From the NCBI RefSeq assembly GCF_001524445.2, contig NZ_CP013417.1, positions 682,001 to 746,000 on the forward strand: a DNA stretch of 64,000 nt, read 5' to 3'. Positions 46,593 through 57,415 of the stretch are shown here, one piece after another. The position numbers were made by a program, and so were the translations under genes. The stretch is from Burkholderia savannae (GTDB lineage Bacteria > Pseudomonadota > Gammaproteobacteria > Burkholderiales > Burkholderiaceae). The notes below the pieces were generated by a model that saw only the letters and a program-made list of their open reading frames with translations, did not search any database and was not told the DNA's origin. Every line of letters begins with the position of its first letter. The first letter of the stretch is position 1.

Positions 46593-47199
46593 GAAAGATG
46601 ATGGCTGGCGGTCGCCGATTGAATGTGTGCGGGCGAGTGGGCGTGCAAACGTCGCCGCATGTGCGGCCGTGCCTGACCATGTCGTAGATCGTCTGGGCGA
46701 CGGAGCCGTGAGGAAGAGGCAGGGATGTTCGAGTCTCCGGATCTTTCTGGCCGCGCGGGAAGGAGTTTTGCTTCGCTCCGAGTGCCCTGCCATCCCCAAC
46801 GGATCTGCGCAATGAGAGGCCGATCCTCGATCCTGACGATGATCGCACGTCGTCGTCTCGAGGGAGTGGCGAATGACATATTTTTCATGAAATATCAATG
46901 CAATTTTTTATTGAATTTTCATTGGATTTTTAAGGAATTTATGTATGCATTGAATAATGACATTTCTTGAGATTGAATGTAACGGAATGCAATGCATTGT
47001 TACGTTACGGCGTTCGTAACGACTGTATGGCGACACGTTAACTATGCTGCCCGTTCGACATATCGAGCAATTAAATTCGCCGACGATTTGTGTTTTTGAA
47101 GAAAACAGTGCGCGATCGACTCGGCGCACATGCTGGCATGCTCCGTGCGATGACCTCCGCGCCGTAATGACGGCGGTACCTATCCACACGAGGTCACAT

Positions 47200-48738
47200 A
47201 TGAAACAAAACTTCAAGTTGACGAGCATTGCACTGTCCGCAGCAGTCGCGTTTGGGGTCGCGGCTGCGACGCCGGCCGTCGCAGGGGGGCTGAATACTCT
47301 TCCGGTCTCCGCATCGACCGGCGATCTCGGCAGCGCCGGCTCCGGCGGCGCGACATTGGCGCTCGCAGGCGACGCGCAGCATGGGGCGATCCATGCCGGC
47401 GCGCTCGGTTCGGCCGACGCGTCGATCAGCAGCGGCGCACTCGACAGCTTGGCGGGCGCGCTCGCGAACGCGGTGAGCCACAACCCCGTTCAGGGCGTCG
47501 TGAGCAACGCGGCCGGCACGCTGACGAATCTGGCGAACAACAATCCGCTGCCGGGCGCACTGAGCAACGCCGCAAGCGCGCTGCAAAACGCGGTGGCGAA
47601 CAACCCGCTGTCCGGTGTCGCGAACAACGCGGTGGGCACGCTGACGAATCTGGCGAACAACAATCCGCTGCCGGGCGCACTGAGCAACGCCGCGAGCACG
47701 CTGCAAAACGCGGTGGCGAACAACCCGCTGCCCGGTGTCGCGAACAACGCGGTGGGCACGCTGACGAATCTGGCGAACAACAATCCGCTGCCGGGTGCAC
47801 TGAGCAACGCCGTGGGAACGTTGACCGGGCTTGCAAGCAATAATCCGCTCGCAGGCGCGATCGGTGGACTGAGCAACACGCTGCCCGGCGCCCTTGGCAA
47901 CACGGCCGGCGCATTGGCGGGCGCGGCGAGCAACGGCGCGGGCGCATTGGCCGGGGCCGTCGGCAACGTGACGGGTGTGCTCGCAGGCGCGGGCAGCAAC
48001 GTGGCCGGCGCGCTCGCCGGCGTGGCGGCCAACAACCCGCTGCCGGGCGTCGTGAACAACGTGGCAGGTACGCTCGCGAACGCGATCGGCAGCAATCCGA
48101 TCACGCCGATCACGACCGTCGTGAGCGGCCTGATTAACGCGCTGCCCGTCGCCAATCCGACGGGCGTGTTGACGGGCGCTGTCAACAACGTCGCGGGCAC
48201 GCTCGCGCGAGCGGCGAACGGCAACCCGGTTACGGGCGCGGTCGCTGGCCTCGTGAGCGCGCTGCCCGTCAGCAATCCGGCTGGCGCGCTGACGAGCGCA
48301 GCGAACAACGCGGCAAGCGCGATCGCGACGGTCGCGGGCGGCAGTCCGGCTGCTGTGATCGGCGGCGCTGTCGGCGGCGGCGCGAGTGCGTTGACGGGAG
48401 CCCTGACGGGGGCGGCCGGCACGGGCGTCGCGACGGGCTCGCAACTCGGAAGCGTCGGCTCCGCCCTGATGGGTTCGGGCGCGAACTCGGCAGGGAAGGT
48501 CCTGACGTCGGGCGGCAACGCGTTCGGCAGCACGGCCGCCTCGACCGGCTCGCTGCTGTCGACGGGCGCCGCCGCCGCGAGCACGGTCGTCAACTCGGTG
48601 AGTTCGTCAGTCGGTGCGGTGGTGGGGTCGTTGCCGAACCTGACGGTCTCGTCGTCGAAGTCGACGGCACCCGCGTCGAGCCCGCTCGCTCCGGTCGCGT
48701 CGTCGATCGCGACGCTCGCCGGCGCGCTGCCGAAGTAA
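47200..48738 (+). CDS. Repetitive secreted/surface protein of unknown function
   Basis: This 512-residue product has a signal peptide (SIALSAAVAFGVAAATPAVA, cleavage near residue 28). The mature protein is low complexity: Ala, Asn, Gly, Leu, Ser and Thr. Its core, about residues 85-350, repeats a unit near 20 residues long built on ANNAVGTLTNLANNNPLPG, degenerating toward the C-terminus into Gly/Ala/Ser-rich sequence. No anchor, catalytic motif or barrel strand is seen. It resembles structural or adhesive surface proteins, with a beta-helix or amphipathic fold possible. A good terminator follows 115 bases downstream. Confidence 0.8.
   Translation: MKQNFKLTSIALSAAVAFGVAAATPAVAGGLNTLPVSASTGDLGSAGSGGATLALAGDAQHGAIHAGALGSADASISSGALDSLAGALANAVSHNPVQGVVSNAAGTLTNLANNNPLPGALSNAASALQNAVANNPLSGVANNAVGTLTNLANNNPLPGALSNAASTLQNAVANNPLPGVANNAVGTLTNLANNNPLPGALSNAVGTLTGLASNNPLAGAIGGLSNTLPGALGNTAGALAGAASNGAGALAGAVGNVTGVLAGAGSNVAGALAGVAANNPLPGVVNNVAGTLANAIGSNPITPITTVVSGLINALPVANPTGVLTGAVNNVAGTLARAANGNPVTGAVAGLVSALPVSNPAGALTSAANNAASAIATVAGGSPAAVIGGAVGGGASALTGALTGAAGTGVATGSQLGSVGSALMGSGANSAGKVLTSGGNAFGSTAASTGSLLSTGAAAASTVVNSVSSSVGAVVGSLPNLTVSSSKSTAPASSPLAPVASSIATLAGALPK
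47521..47812 (+). repeat. 120-bp in-frame tandem repeats inside the repetitive protein gene
   Basis: Copies at 47521-47640 and 47641-47760 are nearly identical; a third begins at 47761 and matches for about 52 bases. Each codes for 40 residues, that is two 20-residue units. Such near-identical copies indicate recent duplication and likely length variation between strains. Confidence 0.9.
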
Positions 48739-48852
48739 TGGCGCGCGGCGCGTCCGGGCGATGCTGCGGGACGCGCCTTCGCTCTCCTTCCTATATATAG
48801 GGGGCAGCGGCAGGCGGTAACCGGCCGGAAGGTGGTTGGCTAGAAGGCGAGG

Positions 48853-48886
48853 CAAGGCGGCATGGCGAAGAGGCCATGCCGCCTTG
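48853..48886 (+). terminator. Hairpin terminator after the repetitive protein gene
   Basis: Perfect 14-bp arms CAAGGCGGCATGGC and GCCATGCCGCCTTG flank GAAGAG; TCGTTT follows. The T-run is weak, but stem strength and position fit a terminator. Confidence 0.7.
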
Positions 48887-49250
48887 TCGTTTCGGAGCGA
48901 GATGCGTCGCGAAGTGCCACGGGGCGGGGCGCGGCGGCGGTTCGTCGCCGGCATTGGCCGTGCTGGCCGCCAGATCCGCGACCTGCCGTCACGGCGAATC
49001 GGCTTGGCCGTAAGGATTTCGTATGCGATGATTTTGTGCTCCGCATCGACCGAGTCGGCGCGGCAGATGCGCCGTCGATCCGCTCGGGAAATCCACGATG
49101 CGGCGCGCGACGCGTCCCGTCGCATCACGCGATGTTTTTGCAAGTATTTGTTTTTGTTGTAATTTGTGTGCGGCGCGATGTCGCCGTGCAGCCGTTTTCC
49201 CGGCCTTCCCACCCGCCGGATCGTCCCCGAATCGCGCGCGATTCCACTTC

Positions 49251-49279
49251 TTGAATTTGTCAAAACCCGTCCATATAAT
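49251..49279 (+). promoter_or_regulatory. groES promoter
   Basis: TTGAAT at 49251-49256 and TATAAT at 49274-49279 are 17 bases apart, a near-ideal vegetative promoter. The preceding C makes CTTGAA, which also fits the heat-shock sigma factor -35 element. The -10 element abuts the CIRCE operator. Confidence 0.75.
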
Positions 49280-49305
49280 TAGCACTCGCTGCACGAGAGT
49301 GCTAA
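49279..49305 (+). promoter_or_regulatory. CIRCE operator (HrcA binding site)
   Basis: TTAGCACTC, a 9-base spacer and GAGTGCTAA match the CIRCE consensus exactly. HrcA repressor binds here and releases on heat shock. The element overlaps the promoter and is 75 bases before groES. Confidence 0.97.
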
Positions 49306-49380
49306 CAATTCCTGCCGGCCGGCGAGCCGTCCGGTAGTTTCCCTCAGCGTTCTTCAGTCTCAATCAAGAGAGGAGTGAGT

Positions 49381-49674
49381 ATGAACCTTCGTCCGTTGCA
49401 CGATCGCGTGATCGTCAAGCGCCTGGATCAGGAAACCAAGACCGCCTCGGGCATCGTCATTCCCGACGCAGCCGCTGAGAAGCCGGATCAGGGTGAAGTT
49501 CTGGCCATCGGCCCGGGCAAGCGCGATGACAAGGGCGCACCGATCGCTCTCGACGTAAAGGTCGGCGATCGTGTTCTGTTCGGCAAGTATGCTGGCCAAA
49601 CCGTCAAGGTCGACGGCCAGGAACTGCTGGTGATGCGCGAAGAAGACATCATGGCCGTGGTCAACGCTCAGTAA
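49381..49674 (+). CDS. groES: Co-chaperonin GroES
   Basis: The 97-residue GroES is the heptameric lid of the GroEL folding chamber in the cytoplasm. Hallmarks are [20 protein letters not shown], the mobile loop [16 protein letters not shown], and [20 protein letters not shown]. The ATG at 49381 follows an AGAGAGGAGTG ribosome site. groEL follows after 47 bases. Control is by the CIRCE element and promoter upstream. Confidence 0.98.
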   Translation: MNLRPLHDRVIVKRLDQETKTASGIVIPDAAAEKPDQGEVLAIGPGKRDDKGAPIALDVKVGDRVLFGKYAGQTVKVDGQELLVMREEDIMAVVNAQ

Positions 49675-49718
49675 GCGTTCACCAACGGATCACAATCTCA
49701 GAGATTTCAAGGAGTTAG

Positions 49719-51362
<1,644 letters not shown>

Positions 51363-51410
51363 TTGGCCTGAGGCCGATTACATCGAAGGACGCGCGGCGA
51401 CGCGCGTTCT

Positions 51411-51454
51411 CCCAAACGAAAACACCCGCAGCGATGCGGGTGTTTTCGTTTGGG
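51411..51454. terminator. Strong bidirectional terminator after groEL
   Basis: Perfect 20-bp arms, CCCAAACGAAAACACCCGCA and TGCGGGTGTTTTCGTTTGGG, flank GCGA. The A/T-rich outer part gives T-runs on both strands, so it can stop groEL transcripts and those of the convergent thiD gene. Confidence 0.9.
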
Positions 51455-51657
51455 GCGACGGTATCGGGCGACGGTATCGGGCGACGGTATCGGGCGACGG
51501 TATCGGGCGACGGTATCGGGCGACGGTATCGGGCGACGGTATCGGGCGACGGTATCGGGCGACGGTATCGGGCGACGGTATCGGGCGACGGTATCGGGCG
51601 ACGGTATCGGGCGACGGTATCGGGCGACGGTATCGGGCGACGGTATCGGGCGACGGT
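51453..51657. repeat. 13-bp tandem repeat GGGCGACGGTATC, 15 copies
   Basis: Fifteen perfect copies of the 13-bp unit run from 51453 to 51647, then a 10-base partial unit. The first bases overlap the last two bases of the groEL terminator stem. The array lies between the convergent groEL and thiD genes. Perfect copies imply recent expansion; this is a strong candidate for a variable-number repeat. The open frames through it are artefacts. Confidence 0.97.
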
Positions 51658-51818
51658 GGCGGAGTTTGAGGTCCGAAGTCCGAGGGCTGGCGCCAACGAT
51701 CCGGGGTTCGAGCTCCGAAGCTGGGGGAGGCGAAGCCAGAAGCTAAAAGCCCCCGCCGCTCGCCGGCACCGTCCGGATCTCCCGGGTGCCGCCAATGCCG
51801 CGCCCGGGCATCGCCACT

Positions 51819-52667
51819 TCAGTTCGCGCGCTTGCCGACCCCGGTCGGCGCGGGCGATTCGTCCTCATTGCTGCGCGCCCAGAAGAAGCGATCCGGCAGG
51901 TACGCGCCCATCCCGGGCCGAAACGCGTCGCGCGCCGCCTGATAGAGATACTCCTGCGCCTCGCGTACCGCCTCCGGCGGCTCCTGGCCGTTCGCGAGCA
52001 GCGCCGCGATCGCCGCGCCGAGCGTGTCGGTGATGCCCATCAGCCGATGCGGCGTGCGCTCCCACAAATCCTGCCGGATCTGGCCTTCCTCGCTGTACAG
52101 CGAATTGACGAGCCGGTGGGAGCCGGTCTCGGTCGCCAGGATGTATTCGCAGCCCTGGCTGAGCAGATGCGACAGCGCGGCGTCGAGATTCGGCGCTTCG
52201 GCGTCGCCGTCCGGCTGCGCGAGCGCGATGAGCGTCGCTTGATCGGCGACGAGGAGCGTCGTTTGCGGCGCGAGCAGATCGGCGATCGATTCGCGCAGGT
52301 CGTCGGCGGCTAGCACATGCTCGTCGTCGAGCGTGAAGTCCGGTGCGAGGACGAGCGGCACGCCGTCGTAATCGGCGACCACTTCCGCGATCGCGCTCAC
52401 GACTTCCGCCCGCGTCGCCGCGCCGATCTTGAACGCGGCAACGGGCATGTCTTCGAGCAGCATGCGAGCCTGGGCGGCGACGGTGTCGGGATCGAGTCCG
52501 GTGACTTCGTCGCAGGCGGCGGAGTCGCGCACGGTGTAGCCCGTCAGCACGGACACGCCGTGGCAGCCCATGCTCGCGAGGGTCATCAGGTCGGCTTGCA
52601 GGCCGGAGCCGCCCGTCGGATCGGACAGGCCGAAAGTGAGGACGATCGGAGGGGTGTTGCTGGACAT
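51819..52667 (-). CDS. thiD: ThiD-family hydroxymethylpyrimidine (phosphate) kinase, altered active-site loop
   Basis: A 282-residue protein of the ThiD/ribokinase fold, which normally phosphorylates hydroxymethylpyrimidine phosphate for thiamine synthesis. The N-terminal block GLSDPTGGSGLQADLMTLAS is the family signature. In E. coli ThiD the loop is GTGCTL with a catalytic Cys; here the aligned segment reads GITDTLGAAIAALL, so the Cys is replaced by Asp and the glycine pattern is changed. This may still be active, with Asp acting as in ribokinases, or may have changed role. It converges on groEL and diverges from rubredoxin. Confidence 0.82.
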   Translation of the reverse strand: MSSNTPPIVLTFGLSDPTGGSGLQADLMTLASMGCHGVSVLTGYTVRDSAACDEVTGLDPDTVAAQARMLLEDMPVAAFKIGAATRAEVVSAIAEVVADYDGVPLVLAPDFTLDDEHVLAADDLRESIADLLAPQTTLLVADQATLIALAQPDGDAEAPNLDAALSHLLSQGCEYILATETGSHRLVNSLYSEEGQIRQDLWERTPHRLMGITDTLGAAIAALLANGQEPPEAVREAQEYLYQAARDAFRPGMGAYLPDRFFWARSNEDESPAPTGVGKRAN

Positions 52668-52884
52668 GGAAATGGAAAGAGGAAACGATGAAGCCGGTTG
52701 GCGGATGCACCAGCCAGGTGCGCCCGCGCAGTCAATTATGCGGCGGATTCCGTTCGTTCGAAGCGTTTTTTTATCGCGTCGCAGCGAGCAAACGTGTCTA
52801 GAGGCCGATTGCTAGGCAGTCCGGCGCCGACACGGTACCATCATGGCTCTTCAAATCAACGGACTTTCCTTTACGCGGCTTAAG

Positions 52885-53055
52885 ATGGAATATAAAAGCT
52901 GGATGTGCCTGATCTGCGGCTGGATTTACGACGAAGAAGCTGGGTTGCCGGAGGAGGGCATTGCCCCAGGCACACGCTGGGAAGACGTTCCCATCAACTG
53001 GACATGCCCCGAGTGCGGCGCGCGCAAGGAAGATTTCGAGATGGTCCAGATCTGA
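52885..53055 (+). CDS. rubA: Rubredoxin
   Basis: This small iron-sulfur electron carrier holds one iron bound by four Cys in WMCLICGWIYDEEAG and NWTCPECGARKEDFE. The start chosen, ATG at 52885 (MEYKSW), gives 56 residues, the usual size; an ATG at 52843 would add 14 residues not seen in the family. It stands between the divergent thiD gene and the ChpA/FimL-like gene, as in related beta-proteobacteria. Confidence 0.93.
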   Translation: MEYKSWMCLICGWIYDEEAGLPEEGIAPGTRWEDVPINWTCPECGARKEDFEMVQI

Positions 53056-53153
53056 CCGTCTCGCGCCGCCGGTTCGCGATCGAGCGAGCCGGCGGCGTCG
53101 GCGCGGCGGCATCGACGGGTTGAGGCGCCGCTTGCGGCGCGGCTTCGTTTCAG

Positions 53154-54485
53154 GTGCTGACGCTCGTGGCCATCATTTCTGAAATCGCAACGGTTCCGAT
53201 CCTCGACGCCTTGCCCAATCCGCGGGGCGGCGCCGTCCCCACGGCCGAGGCGGCGCTGCGCGCCGCGCAACAGGCGTTCGAGCGGCGAGCCGATCCGGCC
53301 GAGCCGCTTGCCGTCGCTTCCGCGGCGCTGCACGAGGCGGGCTGGCTCGCCGCGCAGCGCTTCACCGTCGCGCTTGCGCATGCCGCGCCGCTTGCGGCGA
53401 CCGAAGTTCAGCCGATCGCGTTCGAGTCCGCGTTGCGGGATTTCCGCGCCGCGCTCGAGCGGCACAATCTGCGTGAGCTCGCGTGCTCGCCGCTGCTGTT
53501 CGAGCATTACGGCGCGCTGTGCGCGCAGGCCGCGAGCGACTTGCGCGCGGATACGCCGCGCGACGCGCTCGCGCTCGCCGGCCGGGCGGTGCCGCCCGCG
53601 ACGCTGTATGCGCTGTCGCCGCATGCGCTTGCGCACCTGCGCGCGCGCTACGAGCAGGCGCTTCTCGGCGCGTTGCGCGCGTCCGAGGCGGCGACCGACA
53701 CGGCGCTCGACGGGCTCGCCGAATGCACGGCCGAACTGGCTGGCCCGTTTCCGTACGACTTTTGGCGACTCGCCGGCGCGTGCGTGCGGGTGCTGCGCGT
53801 GCACGGCGGCGTCGAACTCAAGCGCTTTCTCGCGCGCTGCAATCTGCTGCTCGGCGAGCAGGCACGCGGCTTGCGGATCGCGCCGGCCGCACTTGTCCGG
53901 GAGGCGCTCGCGCTTTTCTGGCGCGACTATGCGCTTTACGGCGCGGCGGCCGAGGACGTGAGCGACGTCGAGCTGTTGCATGACTACGGGCTGACCGTCG
54001 CGTGGCACGTCGCGGCTACGCAGGCGTCCGAGGCGTTGTGGGAGGCGGGCGCCGCGCGCGCCGAGGCCGAAGCGGTGCGCGCCGCGCCGACGCGAGAGCT
54101 CGGTGTCGTCACCGTCAACGGCCATGCATATGAAGATTTTCTGCAGACGGCCGATGCGTCGATGGCCGAACTGGCGCTCGATCCGCGCGCGGCCGACGCG
54201 GGCGCCGCATGGCAGGCGGCGGAGGCTGCGTATCGTGTCGGCTCTGCCGCGTGTGCGCTCGGGCTCGGGCACACGGCGCTGCTCGCCGATGCGCTCGGGC
54301 TCGCGTGGCGCCGCCGCGCGCATCTCGGCGCGACGGACGAGGCCGGCGCGGCGGCGTGCCGGCAGGCCGCGGAAGCGCTGCGCGCCGCGTTGCACAGGAT
54401 CGCGGCGGGCATCGCGCCGCCCGACTTGACGGACGCGTGCGCGGCGCTCGCGGGCGCATTGTCGGGCGCGGCCCGGAACGCATGA
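53154..54485 (+). CDS. Uncharacterised Ala-rich protein, possibly a ChpA/FimL N-terminal-domain relic
   Basis: A 443-residue cytoplasmic, mostly helical protein without signal peptide. Recurrent amphipathic helices (FESALRDFRAALERHNLREL, HLRARYEQALLGALRASEAA, GVVTVNGHAYEDFLQTADAS) recall the histidine-phosphotransfer-like bundles at the N-terminus of ChpA and the related FimL, but no phospho-accepting His motif is evident. In Ralstonia-like genomes the genes pilG-pilH-pilI-pilJ-chpA lie between rubredoxin and yqgE, exactly this spot. It may be what remains of that cluster. Start is GTG at 53154 or 53166. Confidence 0.7.
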   Translation: MLTLVAIISEIATVPILDALPNPRGGAVPTAEAALRAAQQAFERRADPAEPLAVASAALHEAGWLAAQRFTVALAHAAPLAATEVQPIAFESALRDFRAALERHNLRELACSPLLFEHYGALCAQAASDLRADTPRDALALAGRAVPPATLYALSPHALAHLRARYEQALLGALRASEAATDTALDGLAECTAELAGPFPYDFWRLAGACVRVLRVHGGVELKRFLARCNLLLGEQARGLRIAPAALVREALALFWRDYALYGAAAEDVSDVELLHDYGLTVAWHVAATQASEALWEAGAARAEAEAVRAAPTRELGVVTVNGHAYEDFLQTADASMAELALDPRAADAGAAWQAAEAAYRVGSAACALGLGHTALLADALGLAWRRRAHLGATDEAGAAACRQAAEALRAALHRIAAGIAPPDLTDACAALAGALSGAARNA

Positions 54486-54680
54486 CGGGACGGGCGGCGA
54501 GTGAACTGCTCGGCTGGCTTCTTGCTTTCGGCCGATGTGGCGCAATCACGCGCGGCGCGCATGCCGATTGGCCGCGAACGCGTGATAGAGTGAGTGATAT
54601 GTCGTGTCGACCCGCGCGGCGTACGAGGCCGCGATACGCGGCGTCCGTCGCGCCGCGAGGTCTTTGCTAAAATTCAAACC

Positions 54681-55259
54681 ATGTCAAAGAGTTCCGATCG
54701 CATCAACCTTACCAACCAGTTCCTGATCGCCATGCCGAACATGGCGGACCCGACGTTTTCAGGAACGGTGGTCTATCTTTGCGATCACAGCGAGCGCGGT
54801 GCGCTCGGCCTCGTCATCAATCGCCCGACCGACATCGATCTCGAGTCGCTGTTCAACCGCATCGACCTGAAGCTCGAGATCGAGCCCCTCCTGCATATCC
54901 CCGTCTACTTCGGCGGCCCGGTGCAGACCGAGCGCGGCTTCGTGCTGCACGAGCCGGTCGCGGGCAGCGCGTACAACTCGTCGATGACGGTCGAAGGCGG
55001 GCTCGAGATGACGACGTCGAAGGACGTGCTCGAGGCGGTCGCGACGGGCACGGGCCCGAAGCGTTTCCTGCTGACGCTCGGCCATGCCGGCTGGGGCGCG
55101 GGACAGCTCGAAGAAGAGATTTCGAAGAACGGCTGGCTCACGGTCGCGGCCGATCCGCGGATCGTGTTCGACACGCCCGCCGAGGAGCGCTTCGAAGCGG
55201 CGCTCGGGTTGCTCGGCGTGAGCCCGTCGATGCTTTCCGGCGAGGCAGGGCACGCATGA
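54681..55259 (+). CDS. YqgE/AlgH-family protein (UPF0301)
   Basis: The 192-residue YqgE/AlgH protein shows all usual blocks: [58 protein letters not shown], and [20 protein letters not shown]. The biochemical role is unknown; AlgH influences alginate and virulence control in Pseudomonas. The ATG at 54681 matches the family start. Its stop overlaps the ruvX start by 4 bases, beginning a tightly packed run of genes. Confidence 0.95.
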   Translation: MSKSSDRINLTNQFLIAMPNMADPTFSGTVVYLCDHSERGALGLVINRPTDIDLESLFNRIDLKLEIEPLLHIPVYFGGPVQTERGFVLHEPVAGSAYNSSMTVEGGLEMTTSKDVLEAVATGTGPKRFLLTLGHAGWGAGQLEEEISKNGWLTVAADPRIVFDTPAEERFEAALGLLGVSPSMLSGEAGHA

Positions 55260-55682
55260 GCGCGGCGCTTGCGCGCGACGCGACGCTCCTGGCGTTCGAC
55301 TACGGCGAAAAACGCATCGGTGTGGCGGTCGGCAATGCGCTGACGCGCACGGCCCGCGCGCTCGTCATCGTTCCCAATCTGAACCGCGAGCACCGCTTCA
55401 AGGCGGTCGGCGAGCTGATCGCGCAATGGAAGCCGGACGCGCTCGTCGTCGGCTTGCCGCTGCATCCGGACGGCGCGCCGCACGAGATGACGCAGCGGGC
55501 ATTGCGCTTCGGCAATCAGTTGAACGGCCGCTTCAACCTGCCGGTGAGCTGGGTCGACGAGCGCTATTCGTCGGTCGAAGCGCGTGCGGGCCTGCGCGCG
55601 CGCGGCGCCGGCGCGGATCGCGTCGACGCCGAGGCCGCCCGTGTCATCCTCCAACAATACCTCGACGAACTGCCCGATCATC

Positions 55683-55696
<14 letters not shown>
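55256..55696 (+). CDS. ruvX: RuvX/YqgF-family pre-16S rRNA nuclease
   Basis: The 146-residue RNase H-like protein is required for trimming the 5' end of 16S rRNA. Motifs are [17 protein letters not shown] with the first catalytic Asp, [20 protein letters not shown], and [20 protein letters not shown] with further acidic residues, then [15 protein letters not shown]. It overlaps yqgE (4 bases) and pyrR (14 bases), so translation is coupled. Confidence 0.95.
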
Positions 55697-56201
<505 letters not shown>

Positions 56202-56282
56202 CGCGCGCGACACGCATTCCGGCCGCCCGCGCGCATCGCGCATCCGGGCGCCGTTTGGCAACACGTTGGAATCACGCACATC

Positions 56283-57314
56283 ATGACGACCGACACCACC
56301 GGCCGCACCGGCAACCCCGCCGCGGCCGCGCCCGCCGAGCGCTTTCGCTACGGCTTCCTGAAGGGCAACCCGCAGCTCACGAAGAACGGCGAGCTCAAGC
56401 ATCTGCTGACGATCGAGGGGCTGCCCCGCGCGATCGTCAACCAGATCCTCGACACCGCCGAGCAGTTCGTCAGCGTGACCGACCGCGAAGTGAAGAAGGT
56501 GCCGCTCCTGCGCGGCAAGTCGGTGTTCAACCTGTTCTTCGAGAATTCGACGCGCACGCGCACCACGTTCGAGATCGCCGCGAAGCGGCTGTCCGCCGAC
56601 GTGATCAACCTGAACATCAACGCGTCGTCGACGAGCAAGGGCGAATCGCTGCTCGACACGATCAACAACCTGTCGGCGATGCACGCCGACCTGTTCGTCG
56701 TGCGCCACGCGTCGAGCGGCGCGCCGTACCTGATCGCCGAGCACTGCGCGCCGCACGTGCACGTGATCAACGCGGGCGACGGCCGCCATGCGCACCCGAC
56801 GCAGGGCCTCCTCGACATGTACACGATCCGCCACTACAAGCGCGATTTCACGAAGCTGCGCGTCGCGATAGTCGGCGACATCCTGCATTCGCGCGTCGCG
56901 CGCTCGGACATCCATGCGCTCACGACGCTCGGCGTGCCGGAAGTGCGCGCGATCGGCCCGCGCACGCTGCTGCCGGGCGGGCTCGAGCAGATGGGCGTGC
57001 GCGTGTTCCACAACCTCGACGAAGGCCTGAAGGACGTCGACGTGATCATCATGTTGCGTTTGCAGAACGAGCGGATGAGCGGCGCGCTACTGCCGTCCGC
57101 GCAGGAATATTTCAAGAGCTGGGGCCTGACGCCCGAGCGCCTCGCGCTCGCCGCGCCCGACGCGATCGTGATGCACCCGGGGCCGATGAACCGCGGCGTC
57201 GAGATCGACTCGCAGGTGGCCGACGGTCCGCAATCGGTGATCCTGAACCAGGTGACGTTCGGCATCGCGGTGCGGATGGCCGTGATGGGGATAGTCGCGG
57301 GCACGAACGACTGA
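56283..57314 (+). CDS. pyrB: Aspartate carbamoyltransferase catalytic chain
   Basis: The 343-residue catalytic subunit joins carbamoyl phosphate and aspartate, the first committed step of pyrimidine synthesis. Key loops are [20 protein letters not shown] (carbamoyl-phosphate site), [45 protein letters not shown] and [19 protein letters not shown]. The N-terminus is longer than in E. coli, as in Pseudomonas-type class A enzymes that assemble with an inactive PyrC'. The following gene encodes such a partner. Confidence 0.97.
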   Translation: MTTDTTGRTGNPAAAAPAERFRYGFLKGNPQLTKNGELKHLLTIEGLPRAIVNQILDTAEQFVSVTDREVKKVPLLRGKSVFNLFFENSTRTRTTFEIAAKRLSADVINLNINASSTSKGESLLDTINNLSAMHADLFVVRHASSGAPYLIAEHCAPHVHVINAGDGRHAHPTQGLLDMYTIRHYKRDFTKLRVAIVGDILHSRVARSDIHALTTLGVPEVRAIGPRTLLPGGLEQMGVRVFHNLDEGLKDVDVIIMLRLQNERMSGALLPSAQEYFKSWGLTPERLALAAPDAIVMHPGPMNRGVEIDSQVADGPQSVILNQVTFGIAVRMAVMGIVAGTND

Positions 57315-57415
57315 CGGAACGACTGACGCATCGCGCCGTCCAGGCGCCGCGGGCGCCCCGCGCCGCGTGCCGGACCCGACGAAATCAACGCATTCAACGC
57401 ATCAACAGACAGCGC

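Larger units (their letters stand above)
46178..47199. other. Intergenic region with gene remnant and AT-rich leader
   Basis: These 1022 bases hold an alcohol dehydrogenase remnant and a large inverted repeat (both listed). From about 46880 to 47100 the sequence is strongly A/T-rich. This should contain the promoter of the repetitive secreted protein gene. Confidence 0.6.
48739..49380. other. Intergenic region between the repetitive protein gene and groES
   Basis: No gene is supported in these 642 bases. They hold a terminator, a small CCTATATATAGG palindrome at about 48791, and the groES promoter with CIRCE element. Confidence 0.6.

Noticed and set aside
47044..47199. 52-codon N-terminal extension of the repetitive protein
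   Set aside because: It would place a polar stretch before the clear signal peptide that starts at 47200.
51453..51657. CRISPR array
   Set aside because: The repeats are contiguous 13-mers without spacers, and no cas genes are near.
51434..52033. Open frames through the 13-bp repeat encoding [13 protein letters not shown] units
   Set aside because: A 39-base period of three 13-bp units stays open by chance. There is no ribosome site, and it runs through a terminator and into thiD antisense.
56202..56282. PyrR-type attenuator between pyrR and pyrB
   Set aside because: No competing terminator/antiterminator stems or T-run were visible in this short gap.
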